From CAZWVR01 sp964637235 (lineage in GTDB: Bacteria > Bacteroidota > Bacteroidia > Bacteroidales > S143-33): a DNA stretch of 50,340 bases. The position numbers and the translations under genes were made by a program. The stretch lies in assembly GCA_964637235.1 (NCBI GenBank), contig CAZWVR010000003.1, forward strand, positions 1-50,340. The letters are read 5' to 3'. This document shows, in pieces, positions 41,077 to 49,816 of the stretch (position 1 is the stretch's first letter; each line of letters starts with the position of its first letter). Below the pieces are notes generated by a model. That model was not told the DNA's origin. It was given only the letters and a program-made list of their open reading frames with translations, and ran no database searches.

Positions 41077-43107
41077 ATGAAACGTTTAATATTTTTATTT
41101 ATTTTTTTGCCTTGGCAGTTATTTGCTCAGTATCAAAGTTTTAGGGATTCCATTGATGTAATTAAATATAACATAAACTTGAATGTATCTGTTAAAGAGA
41201 AAAAAATTTCCGGTTATACAATTGTGAATTTTAAACCTCTTTATCCAAATATGCATACGATACGTTTAGATTTACTTAAATTAAAAGTCTATAAGATATT
41301 TTTTAATGGCAAGGTTATTTCTCGTTGGAGCCAAAATGATTCTTTAATTATCATTGACTTGCCTATGGATATAGATACCTCGCATAATTATTCTTTAAAA
41401 ATTTTTTACGGAGGAAAACCTGTTCAGGATAAATTTTGGGGTGGTTTTTATTTTAAAAATAATAATGCTTTTAATATGGGCGTTGGTATGACATCTATAC
41501 CCCATTCTTTTGGAAGAGTTTGGTTTCCTTGTAATGATAAATTTAGCGATAAAGCTCTCTTTGAATACCATATTACAGTTAAAAAACCTTATACTGCTGT
41601 ATGTGGCGGAAAACTTATAGAAAAAAAACAACTACGTAATAAAAGGGTTTTCGTTTATAAACTTAATAAACCAATACCTGCTTATTTGGCTTCTGTAAAT
41701 GTGGGTGTTTTTGATACTATAACAGGAATTTATAATGGAATAACTAAAAAAATTCCGTACAGAATTTTTGTTTTTAAAGGTAAAAAACAGCTCGCTAAAA
41801 AAACATTTGTACATATTTTAGATGCTTTATCAATTTTTGAAAAATTATTTGGTGCCTATCCTTGGGATTTAGTTGGTTATTCTGAAATAAATTTTACAGG
41901 AGGAGCTATGGAACACGTTGAAAATATTTCTATGCCATTTATTGTAATAGATGGTACACTTAAAAATGAGGCTCTTTTATATCATGAACTTTCCCATTCT
42001 TGGTTCGGTGATTTAGTTACTTGTAAAACAGCAAAGGATATTTGGCTTAACGAGGGTTGGGCTTCTTATGCCGAAATTCTATTTTTTGAAAATTTATACG
42101 GTCAAGATAAAGCTAAGGAACAACTTAGAAAAAAACACTTTTATGCCCTAAATTTTGCTCATCGTAATGATCACGGATATCGAGCTATTGCAAATATGAA
42201 TTTGAAGTTTACTTATGGAACTACAATTTATAAGAAAAGTCCAAGTGTAATCCATACTTTGCGATATTATATGGGCGATTCTTTATTTTTTGCTACTGTG
42301 AAAGCTTATTTAAAAAAATTTGCTTTTAAGAATGTATCTACTGCTCAAATGCAGCAGTTTTTTTCTACATATTCTAAAAAAGATTTAACAGATTTTTTTA
42401 ATTTGTGGATATATTCAAAAGGTTTTCCATATTTTGAACTTAAAAATTGGAAAATTATCGATTCATCTAAGTATGGTTATCAAATCTTATTAACAATCGT
42501 CCAGAGAAAACTAGGAGATACCCTTGTGGGAAAAAATGTGAAATTGCCGGTATTTTTTTATGATAGAACTTTTAAACCTCTTGAAAAAGACATTTTTGTC
42601 AGTGGCGAAAAAACAACTCTAAAATTACGCGTGCCTTTTAAACCTCGTTATGTCGCTTTGGATATAAATGAACAAATTGCAGATGCTACTACCGATAGAT
42701 ATTACATTGTCCGAGACACCGGTACTTATATATTTGATTATGAATTGTCTGACGTGGTAATTACATCTATTGGGCATTCTGATAGCGCTTTGATACGTGT
42801 GCAAGCTAATTGGCTCCCGCCTGATAATGTTAAAAAATATAAAGGCTACCTTTTCCAAAAAAATTATTATTGGACTGTTGGAGGAATATTCCCAAAGACT
42901 ATGAAAGGTAAACTTAAACTTTATTTGACAACTCTTATGGATATAAATTTTGTAAATTTGCATAATCCAAAGGAATTTTTATTATTTTATCGTAGTAAAC
43001 CTACTTCTGCATGGAAACGTGTAAATTTTCGTTTGGTGAAAAGTAATTATTTAGAAACTGATTTAAAACCAGGTGATTATGCTATTGCTATAAAAACTTA
43101 TGAATGA
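41077..43107 (+). CDS. Secreted M1-family zinc aminopeptidase
   Basis: The 676-aa protein has a signal peptide (1 to about 18, ending LFAQ). The N-terminal beta domain is followed by a thermolysin-like domain with the zinc motif HELSH at 303-307 and Glu326 in NEGWASYAE. The exopeptidase motif, usually GAMEN, is GGAMEH (275-280): Asn is His here. The last 200 residues form a beta domain typical of the family. It probably trims peptides in the periplasm. It sits 11 nt after rnhB and overlaps tsaB by four bases (ATGA). Confidence 0.92.
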   Translation: MKRLIFLFIFLPWQLFAQYQSFRDSIDVIKYNINLNVSVKEKKISGYTIVNFKPLYPNMHTIRLDLLKLKVYKIFFNGKVISRWSQNDSLIIIDLPMDIDTSHNYSLKIFYGGKPVQDKFWGGFYFKNNNAFNMGVGMTSIPHSFGRVWFPCNDKFSDKALFEYHITVKKPYTAVCGGKLIEKKQLRNKRVFVYKLNKPIPAYLASVNVGVFDTITGIYNGITKKIPYRIFVFKGKKQLAKKTFVHILDALSIFEKLFGAYPWDLVGYSEINFTGGAMEHVENISMPFIVIDGTLKNEALLYHELSHSWFGDLVTCKTAKDIWLNEGWASYAEILFFENLYGQDKAKEQLRKKHFYALNFAHRNDHGYRAIANMNLKFTYGTTIYKKSPSVIHTLRYYMGDSLFFATVKAYLKKFAFKNVSTAQMQQFFSTYSKKDLTDFFNLWIYSKGFPYFELKNWKIIDSSKYGYQILLTIVQRKLGDTLVGKNVKLPVFFYDRTFKPLEKDIFVSGEKTTLKLRVPFKPRYVALDINEQIADATTDRYYIVRDTGTYIFDYELSDVVITSIGHSDSALIRVQANWLPPDNVKKYKGYLFQKNYYWTVGGIFPKTMKGKLKLYLTTLMDINFVNLHNPKEFLLFYRSKPTSAWKRVNFRLVKSNYLETDLKPGDYAIAIKTYE

Positions 43108-43814
43108 TGAAGCCAAAAATTTTGCATATTGAAACGAGCTCTAATATTTGTTCTGTTTCTCTTTCTGAGGGAAATAAACAAATAGCAACTAAAAGTATCC
43201 AGCAGCCTAATATGCATGCAAAATATGCACCTGTTTTTATTAAAGAACTACTTACTGACTATATTTCTGCTGATGAACTTGATGCAATTGCTGTTAGTAT
43301 TGGACCTGGTTCATATACAGGTTTACGGATTGGACTTTCTTTGGCAAAAGGCTTGGCTTATGCTTCTAATAAGCCTATTATCGCGATAAACACCCTTGCC
43401 ATAATTTGTGCAAATTTGAAACGTAAAATATCTATCGATGGAACTGTTATTGCTGCCATAGATGCTCGTAGAGATGAAGTTTTTGCTCAATTGTTTGATA
43501 ATCAATGTGCTGCAATATCGGATTTGTTGAATATAAAGCTTTCTGAACAAGATTTTTCGCAATATCTTCCGAATAATAAGTCTATTATTGTCGGGAGTGG
43601 AGCTCAAAAAATTCAAAATTATTTTTCTGATGACAATATATCTTTTTATCCCGAAATTATGCCTACTGCTGATGGTATGATAGATTTAGCCCTTGAAAAA
43701 TTTAATAATGCTAAGTTTGAAAATTTAGCGTATATAGAACCTGTTTATATGAAGCCTTTTATAGCAATAAAGCCTAAAAATAAGGTTTTAGGGCATTTGA
43801 AAAGAAATAAGTAA
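43104..43814 (+). CDS. tsaB: tRNA threonylcarbamoyladenosine biosynthesis protein TsaB
   Basis: TsaB is the partner of TsaD in adding threonylcarbamoyl to A37 of ANN-decoding tRNAs. The 236-aa protein has the ASKHA fold with the conserved LHIETSSNICSVSL at 6-19 and SIGPGSYTGLRIGLSLAKGLA at about 64-84. The start Met is followed by a second Met (43107). It overlaps the M1 gene stop by ATGA. TsaD and TsaE are not in the window. Confidence 0.95.
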   Translation: MMKPKILHIETSSNICSVSLSEGNKQIATKSIQQPNMHAKYAPVFIKELLTDYISADELDAIAVSIGPGSYTGLRIGLSLAKGLAYASNKPIIAINTLAIICANLKRKISIDGTVIAAIDARRDEVFAQLFDNQCAAISDLLNIKLSEQDFSQYLPNNKSIIVGSGAQKIQNYFSDDNISFYPEIMPTADGMIDLALEKFNNAKFENLAYIEPVYMKPFIAIKPKNKVLGHLKRNK

Positions 43815-43992
43815 TTATTGAGCTGTTTAGTTTGTCAATTGATTTTTATAACTCCTTGTTTATCAGGGAAATGTGTTTTAGTTAAACTTTTTCAAGACAG
43901 ATTTGCTTTTCGTTTGCTATAACAAAAGGTTATTCAAAAGGCAGGGATATTGTATGTTTTATGGCATTTAGAAATAATTTTTGTGAAAAATA

Positions 43993-44023
43993 AAAAAGGG
44001 GCGTCTAAAAAGACGCCCCTTTT
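43993..44023. terminator. Two-way terminator between tsaB and rpoD
   Basis: GGGGCGTCT (43998-44006) pairs with AGACGCCCC (44011-44019), a perfect 9-bp stem around AAAA, with AAAA before and TTTT after. It sits 13 nt after the rpoD stop on the minus strand and nearly 180 nt after tsaB on the plus strand, so it serves mainly rpoD and probably also the tsaB side. Confidence 0.9.
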
Positions 44024-44036
44024 GGGTGCTTCTCCA

Positions 44037-44882
44037 CTATTCGTAAAGTATTTTTTTCCCTTTCTTTTTCAAATAGTGCAGAGCTTTATCTTTTATCTGT
44101 CTTACTCTTTCTCTTGTTAATCCTAAATGTTCACCTATTTCGTCCAAAGTATATTTGTGAATATAATCTATACCGTAATACATTTTCAATATTTCAATAG
44201 ACCTCTTATCTGGCAAAATAGATAGTAATCTTTTAACCATTTCTTTTGTTTCTGCTAAATATTCAGCTTCCGCCTCGTTATTTGCTGCAATTCTATCAAG
44301 CAATCTAGTTTGTTCATCATCGGAATAAATAGGAGCGTCTAAGGATTCTACATTATCCGAACGCATTAGCTTAGTGATCTCCTTTTCGTCTATTTGCATT
44401 ACTTTGGCAATCTCTTCTGGCGTTGGTTCGCGATTATATTTTTGACTTAGATCTGAGAAAATTTGTCCTATTTTGTTTGCCTTATTGGATTTATTTACAG
44501 GTAATCTTACGATACGAGAGTGTTCTGCCAAAGCTTGAAGAATAGTTTGACGTATCCACCAAACTGCATAAGAGATAAACTTAAACCCTTTTGTTTCATC
44601 AAATCTTTTAGCAGCTTTAATCAAACCGATATTACCTTCGTTTATCAAATCGCTCAGACTTAGTCCTTGTCCTTGATACTGTTTAGCTACCGATACAACA
44701 AAACGAAGATTAGCTCTAACTAGTTTGTCCAGAGCGTTCATATCTCCCTGACGGATACGTGCAGCAAGACGTACCTCCTCTTCGGGAGTGAGAAGTTCCT
44801 CACGAGCGATGTCATTCAGATACCGATCCAATGCTTCTCCATCACGTTGTGTGATCTGTTGTGTGATTTTCAGTTGACGCAT
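44037..44882 (-). CDS. rpoD: RNA polymerase primary sigma factor (RpoD/SigA)
   Basis: The 281-aa protein is the short primary sigma factor of Bacteroidota, lacking the N-terminal region 1.1 of E. coli RpoD. Region 1.2 is seen in DGEALDRYLNDIAREELLT; region 2 core includes NEGNIGLIKAAKRFDETKGFKFISYAVWWIRQ; region 3 EITKLMR; region 4 ends in YTLDEIGEHLGLTRERVRQIKDKAL, the -33-recognition helix-turn-helix. Its type agrees with the TTTG/TAnnTTTG promoters seen in this window. It has a strong terminator downstream. Confidence 0.97.
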   Translation of the reverse strand: MRQLKITQQITQRDGEALDRYLNDIAREELLTPEEEVRLAARIRQGDMNALDKLVRANLRFVVSVAKQYQGQGLSLSDLINEGNIGLIKAAKRFDETKGFKFISYAVWWIRQTILQALAEHSRIVRLPVNKSNKANKIGQIFSDLSQKYNREPTPEEIAKVMQIDEKEITKLMRSDNVESLDAPIYSDDEQTRLLDRIAANNEAEAEYLAETKEMVKRLLSILPDKRSIEILKMYYGIDYIHKYTLDEIGEHLGLTRERVRQIKDKALHYLKKKGKKILYE

Positions 44883-44966
44883 AGTGAAAGCTGTTAGTTT
44901 TTGGGGTTCATTAACTAAAACGTTTTTTTTCTAAAAAGGTTGCATTTTAAAAAAAATTTTTTTATA

Positions 44967-46091
44967 TTAGCACTCCCTGAGGAAGGAAATTATCTTTTCA
45001 GCTATATTTTCAATCACTTTATTTTGATTATTGCTTTTTAATGTAGAGATGATTTTTTGATATTCTTGTTTCATTTTTCCTTGAATTTCTTTATTGTTTA
45101 GTAGATTGTTTAGTTCATAGCTAAGTCTTGCATAAAATTTATGTTGAATAATTTCTGGGACAACTTTTTTTCCGGCTATAATATTTACCAATGAGATGTA
45201 GGGAATATTTATTAAGGCTTTTCCGATAAAATAAGTTAAAAAACCGGGGATGTAAACTACTATTTGGGGAATTTTTAATATCGCAGTTTCTAATGTTGCT
45301 GTACCGGAGACAACTACTGCTGCATCTGAGATAGATAAAATTTCGTAGGTTTTATCATATATGATATGTAAATTTTTTTGTGGATTTATTTTATACGCTT
45401 CTTTTAGAGTACTTATGCCTGCTAAAATAAAATTTATATTCGGAAAGTCTCTTGTTAGTTGTTCATAGTAGGGCAGAACTCTGCTTATTTCTTGTAATCT
45501 ACTACCGGGTAGGAGAGCAACTATTTTCTTTTGAGATGGGATTTGATATTCTTGACGAAATTTTTGTGCATTGAAAAATTTTAGTTTTTCGTTTATTATG
45601 TCTATAAGAGGATTACCAAAGTATTCAACAGTTATTCCGAATTTCTTATAAAAATTAACTTCAAAAGGAAATATGACGAATATTTTATCCGTATATTTTT
45701 TAAGTTGGTAAATTCGTTTTTTTTTCCATGCCCATACTTTGGGAGGTATAAAGTAAAATATAGTTAACTCTTTGGATTTTAGATATTTAGCTAATTTTAG
45801 ATTAAAACCGGGATAGTCTATCAAAATAACTGCATTGGGCGAAAATTTGTTAATATCATCTTTTGCAATAGCGAAGTTTTGGCGAATTTTTTTTATATTT
45901 TTTATTACTTCAAAAATTCCCATAAATGCCATATCTTTATAATGACGTACTAAATCAACTTTTGTTGCTGCCATTTTATTTCCGCCGAAGCCTCTTAATA
46001 TTGCATTTTTGTCAATATTTTTGATAGCTTTTGCGAGTTCTGCTCCATATAAATCTCCTGAGGCTTCGCCAGCTATTATATAATATTTCAT
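44967..46091 (-). CDS. lpxB: Lipid-A-disaccharide synthase
   Basis: LpxB joins UDP-diacylglucosamine and lipid X in lipid A synthesis, at the inner membrane. The 374-aa protein has the signature YYIIAGEASGDLYGAELAKAIK at 3-24, the conserved YFIPPKVWAWKKKRI at about 116-130 and ALLPGSRLQEISRVLP near residue 192. It shows a normal length. It lies 84 nt before rpoD and about 100 nt after the gcvH terminator, so it is probably its own unit. Confidence 0.95.
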   Translation of the reverse strand: MKYYIIAGEASGDLYGAELAKAIKNIDKNAILRGFGGNKMAATKVDLVRHYKDMAFMGIFEVIKNIKKIRQNFAIAKDDINKFSPNAVILIDYPGFNLKLAKYLKSKELTIFYFIPPKVWAWKKKRIYQLKKYTDKIFVIFPFEVNFYKKFGITVEYFGNPLIDIINEKLKFFNAQKFRQEYQIPSQKKIVALLPGSRLQEISRVLPYYEQLTRDFPNINFILAGISTLKEAYKINPQKNLHIIYDKTYEILSISDAAVVVSGTATLETAILKIPQIVVYIPGFLTYFIGKALINIPYISLVNIIAGKKVVPEIIQHKFYARLSYELNNLLNNKEIQGKMKQEYQKIISTLKSNNQNKVIENIAEKIISFLREC

Positions 46092-46125
46092 TGTCCTGCT
46101 TTTAGTATCTTAACTTTATTTCTAA

Positions 46126-46162
46126 ATAAAAACCCCCTGTGCCCAAATAGACAGCAGGGGGC
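46126..46162 (-). terminator. Intrinsic terminator of gcvH
   Basis: On the minus strand CCCCCTG (46161-46155) pairs with CAGGGGG (46139-46133), with additional weak inner pairing, followed by TTTTTA. It begins 34 nt after the gcvH stop. Confidence 0.85.
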
Positions 46163-46195
46163 TTTAAGTAAGAGTAATCTAAATTGAAAATAAGC

Positions 46196-46576
46196 TTATT
46201 CTTCCACAAAGGATTTATACTCAGAAGCACTCAAAAGATTATCTAAATCAGATAAATCTGAGTATTTTACTTTTATAATCCAGCCTTCGCCATAAGGATC
46301 TTTATTTATTAGCTCTGGTTCATCATTTAGTTTTTCATTAAATTCAATGACTTCTCCTCCTACGGGCATATATAAATCTGATACTGTTTTTACAGCTTCT
46401 ACTGTTCCGAAAACATCACCTTGTGATAGAGTTTCACCCAGAGTGTTTACTTCTACATATACAATATCGCCCAGTTCTTTTTGGGCATAGTCAGAGATGC
46501 CAACAATGGCTATCTCTCCATCAATTTTTACCCATTCGTGTTCTTTTGAGTATTTTAAATTTTCAGGAAAATTCAT
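46196..46576 (-). CDS. gcvH: Glycine cleavage system H protein
   Basis: The H protein carries the lipoyl arm that shuttles methylamine in glycine cleavage. The 126-aa protein has the lipoyl-lysine motif TVEAVKTVSDLYMP, with Lys63. It also has EHEWVKIDG near residue 12 and GWIIKVKYSD near the C-terminus. The open frame continues to 46657, but the family starts at MNFPENLKYS and the upstream 27 residues have no match. The P, L and T proteins are not in the window. Confidence 0.95.
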   Translation of the reverse strand: MNFPENLKYSKEHEWVKIDGEIAIVGISDYAQKELGDIVYVEVNTLGETLSQGDVFGTVEAVKTVSDLYMPVGGEVIEFNEKLNDEPELINKDPYGEGWIIKVKYSDLSDLDNLLSASEYKSFVEE

Positions 46577-46724
46577 GATATTTATTTTTTTGAATTTGTT
46601 ATTTTTTTCAATAGCATAATAGTACATCCAGTTATATGAAGGGGCACAAAGTCCCATTGTTTTTTTGCGAAGTTAAGATAAAAATTTTATTTAAAAAAGA
46701 TTTTTTCGCATTTTTGTTTAAAAA

Positions 46725-48965
46725 ATGTCTGCATTGCGTCTTTTAATTGTTTTTTTACTATTACCTCTTATTACAATAGGTCAAATTGGCAGCTGGCAAG
46801 AGTTTTTTTCTTTTAATAATGTTTTTTCAATAACTCAAAATAATCAAAATCAAATAATTGCCGCTTCTTCTAATGGTTATTTTATTGTTGTGAACCAGAA
46901 ACAAATACAGAAAGTTTCAAAAATAGAAGGTCTTTCCGATATATCCCTGACGCAGGTAGCTTATAATTCTGTTCAAGATAAATTGGTAGTAGGTTATAAA
47001 AATGGCAATATTGATATTATTGGACAAAAAATTGTAAACCTTCCTTATATTAAAGATAAGCCTTTGGCTATTAACAAAAAGATCAATAGAATATTAAATT
47101 ATCAATCTTATGCATTTATAGCCACTGGTTTTGGTATTTTAAAGTTAGATTTAGCAACAGATCAAATTATTGAAACCTATTTTCTTTCTGAGACTTCCGA
47201 CTATGTTGGCGTAAATGATATAATCATAAATGGAAATACTTTTTGGGCAGCAACAGAAAATGGCTTATTTTCTATATCTCTTGATGAAAATATGATTGAT
47301 TTTAGAAAATGGAAGCAACATACTTTTTTTGCCAATAAAAATGTTTTAAAACTTACATTATTCAACAATGCCTTAGTTGTTTTATTCAATACTGGCAATT
47401 CTCTTGAAATTGCTATGGAAACTTCTTCCAGTAGCGATACTTGGCAGATTATTTTTCCTAATGCCGATGATGTACTTAATATTTATTCAGATAATCAAAA
47501 ATTATATCTTGTCAAAAGCGATAGAGTAGAAGTATATAATTCTAATTTGTTAAAAATTAGAGAAATCTCTACTGTGAATAATAAAAGCTTGCATCCTAAC
47601 TGTGTATTTGTTTCTAAGGAGGGAGTTTTATATATAGGCGATAAGAAATTGGGTTTAATAAAATATACTGATGAACCTGAAATTATAGTTCCAGAAGGTC
47701 CTTTGTCTAATTATATATTTCATATAAAGCTAAAAAATGGAATACTTTATGCTGTACATGGCGCTTATGATTCTCTTTCATTTAATGCTAAAAATTTTAC
47801 AGGAGAAATTTATATTTATAATCAAGGGAAATGGACAAATTATTCTTTTCCTACAATTACTGATTTTTCTGCCATAGCGATTGATCCTACGGATGTCAAT
47901 CATATATTTGTAAGTTCGTGGAATAAAGGACTATATGAACTTAGGTCTAATCAGATAATAAACGTATATAATCATATTGGCTCTGTACAGGATCCCAATA
48001 TATCAATACTTAAATATGGAGCTAATGGCGTGTTATGGCTTTTTATGATGAAAAATAAGCCTCCTATATATACATATGTTAATGGAGTATGGTCTCCGAG
48101 TTATATTACTACCCCTTATAATTATCTGCCTCGACAATTGATTTTAAAAGATGGTGCAGCATATATTGCATATGACTTGCGAGGCATACTTATGATGCAA
48201 TATAAATATTCGGGAGGGAATGTATCTTATAGCAATGTAATGTTATTTTATCCTACTGATGTTAATAATCAAAAAATAGGCAGAAGAGTTATCTCTATTG
48301 CTCTCGATAAGGATAATAATCTTTGGTTTGGCACAGATGATGGAATAGGTATTGTCTCAAATATTAATTTTGAGGATAGAAGTTATGTTAGCTCTCGTAT
48401 AACTATTGAGACGCAAGAGGCTGATACTGTGATAATTAATTATTTACTTAAAGGTTCTTTTATTAATTCAATAGTTATTGATCCAGCAGGTAGAAAATGG
48501 GTAGGTACTAATTCAGGAGTTTATTTACTTAATGAAACGGGAACAGAGCAAATACTCCATTTTACAACTGAAAATAGCCCTCTGCCTGATAATAAAATAA
48601 AGCAGATTTTGATAAATCCTTCTAATGGGCAAGTGTTTTTTCTGACTTCAAAAGGTCTTGTTTCATATTTTTCTGATGCTGCTGAGGGTGCACATAATTT
48701 TGATAATGCTTATGTCTATCCTAATCCGGTTAGAGAGAATTATGTTGGTGATATTGTAATTAAGGGTCTTATGGATAAAACCAGAGTAAAGATAACAGAT
48801 ATCAATGGGAATTTGATATATGAAACCGTTTCTAATGGCTCAATTGCCAGATGGAATGGTAAAACTTTTTCAGGGCGTAAACCCGCTACCGGTGTGTATT
48901 TGATATTTTTGACAAATGAAGATGCTACAACAGGTAAAGTGATTAAGCTATTGATTATAAATTAG
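46725..48965 (+). CDS. porZ: PorZ, type IX secretion cell-surface component
   Basis: PorZ forms part of the attachment complex that loads A-LPS onto type IX cargo. The 746-aa protein has a signal peptide (1 to about 20, ending TIGQ). It continues with WQEFFSFNNVFSI, two beta-propellers with repeated NLWFGTDDGIGIV-like blades, and a C-terminal sorting tail (about 665-746: YVYPNPV, KITDINGNLIYE, PATGVYLIFLTN). The order and length match PorZ. It lies at the far side of a gap from gcvH and is convergent with comF. Confidence 0.88.
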   Translation: MSALRLLIVFLLLPLITIGQIGSWQEFFSFNNVFSITQNNQNQIIAASSNGYFIVVNQKQIQKVSKIEGLSDISLTQVAYNSVQDKLVVGYKNGNIDIIGQKIVNLPYIKDKPLAINKKINRILNYQSYAFIATGFGILKLDLATDQIIETYFLSETSDYVGVNDIIINGNTFWAATENGLFSISLDENMIDFRKWKQHTFFANKNVLKLTLFNNALVVLFNTGNSLEIAMETSSSSDTWQIIFPNADDVLNIYSDNQKLYLVKSDRVEVYNSNLLKIREISTVNNKSLHPNCVFVSKEGVLYIGDKKLGLIKYTDEPEIIVPEGPLSNYIFHIKLKNGILYAVHGAYDSLSFNAKNFTGEIYIYNQGKWTNYSFPTITDFSAIAIDPTDVNHIFVSSWNKGLYELRSNQIINVYNHIGSVQDPNISILKYGANGVLWLFMMKNKPPIYTYVNGVWSPSYITTPYNYLPRQLILKDGAAYIAYDLRGILMMQYKYSGGNVSYSNVMLFYPTDVNNQKIGRRVISIALDKDNNLWFGTDDGIGIVSNINFEDRSYVSSRITIETQEADTVIINYLLKGSFINSIVIDPAGRKWVGTNSGVYLLNETGTEQILHFTTENSPLPDNKIKQILINPSNGQVFFLTSKGLVSYFSDAAEGAHNFDNAYVYPNPVRENYVGDIVIKGLMDKTRVKITDINGNLIYETVSNGSIARWNGKTFSGRKPATGVYLIFLTNEDATTGKVIKLLIIN

Positions 48966-48968
48966 TTA

Positions 48969-49688
48969 TTAAATAAGTTTATTGGCAGTTGCTAAGGTTA
49001 AGATACTTATTTTGACATTTTCTACTTTTCTTTCAAGAGTATTTGCGCAAGCTTCTATTGTTGCACCTGTTGTGAGAACATCGTCTATTAAGACTATATG
49101 TTTATTTTTTAGTTTTTTGGGATTATGAACATCAAAAGCAGAACGAACATTGTACCATCTTTGTTCTTTACCTTTTAGTGTTTGCGTTTGCGTATTTATG
49201 ATTCTAACGAGGTTATTTTTCTCTATTGGAATATTTAAAACTTCTGAAATACCTCTGGCTAACCATTCACTTTGATTATAGCCTCTTATTTTTAATTTTA
49301 GGGGGTGTAAAGGTACTGGAATTAGCAAATCTGCATTTTTAAATTCACTGTCCTTTATATCTTGTGCAAGATAATTGCCTAAATCGTAAGCTAATTCTTT
49401 AGTGCCGGAATATTTTATTGCGTGTATAATTTTTTGAACGATAGTATGTTTATAAAAAAATAAAAAAGAATAAGCGTTCTGTAAGTTGATAATACGTCCT
49501 TTCAGAAGTTCTGTGATAATATTTTTTCTTGTGGATTGAAAGTAAGTATGTGGTAATTCTAAAAGACATTCAGTACATATATAATGTTCTGAGCCATATA
49601 GCTCTTTTCCGCAGCTTAAACAAACATTTGGATATAATAGGTCAACAAAGCCTACAATGATTGATTTAAAAGTTTTTAATATTTGCAT
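48969..49688 (-). CDS. ComF-family phosphoribosyltransferase-like protein
   Basis: The 239-aa protein has a zinc ribbon near the N-terminus (Cys23, Cys26, Cys38, Cys41) and the PRPP motif VLIDDVLTTGAT at about 203-214. In other bacteria ComF helps take up single-stranded DNA in natural transformation. No other competence gene is seen here, so the role is uncertain. Its stop is 3 nt from the convergent porZ stop. Confidence 0.9.
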   Translation of the reverse strand: MQILKTFKSIIVGFVDLLYPNVCLSCGKELYGSEHYICTECLLELPHTYFQSTRKNIITELLKGRIINLQNAYSFLFFYKHTIVQKIIHAIKYSGTKELAYDLGNYLAQDIKDSEFKNADLLIPVPLHPLKLKIRGYNQSEWLARGISEVLNIPIEKNNLVRIINTQTQTLKGKEQRWYNVRSAFDVHNPKKLKNKHIVLIDDVLTTGATIEACANTLERKVENVKISILTLATANKLI

Positions 49689-49792
49689 TTATATATGCTC
49701 TTTTAATTTTTATGGTAAAAAGATAATAAAATTTGTTAAAATAAACAAGTCAAAGGTGTGTAAAAACTATTTTTTAACCATTAAAAAAATAT

Positions 49793-49800
49793 TATTTTTG
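49793..49800 (+). promoter_or_regulatory. Bacteroidota -7 promoter box for the TPR protein at the right edge
   Basis: TATTTTTG matches TAnnTTTG and lies 16 nt before the ATG at 49817. No TTTG is seen at the -33 distance. Confidence 0.45.
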
Positions 49801-49816
49801 ACTAAGTTTTTATCAT

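Noticed and set aside
43993..44023. Perfect hairpin as a mobile element end or CRISPR-like repeat
   Set aside because: It is a single compact 9-bp stem with T-runs on both sides, a textbook terminator; no repeat array exists anywhere in the window.
46577..46657. Longer GcvH start at 46657
   Set aside because: The family start is MNFPENLKYS at 46576; the upstream residues have no match.
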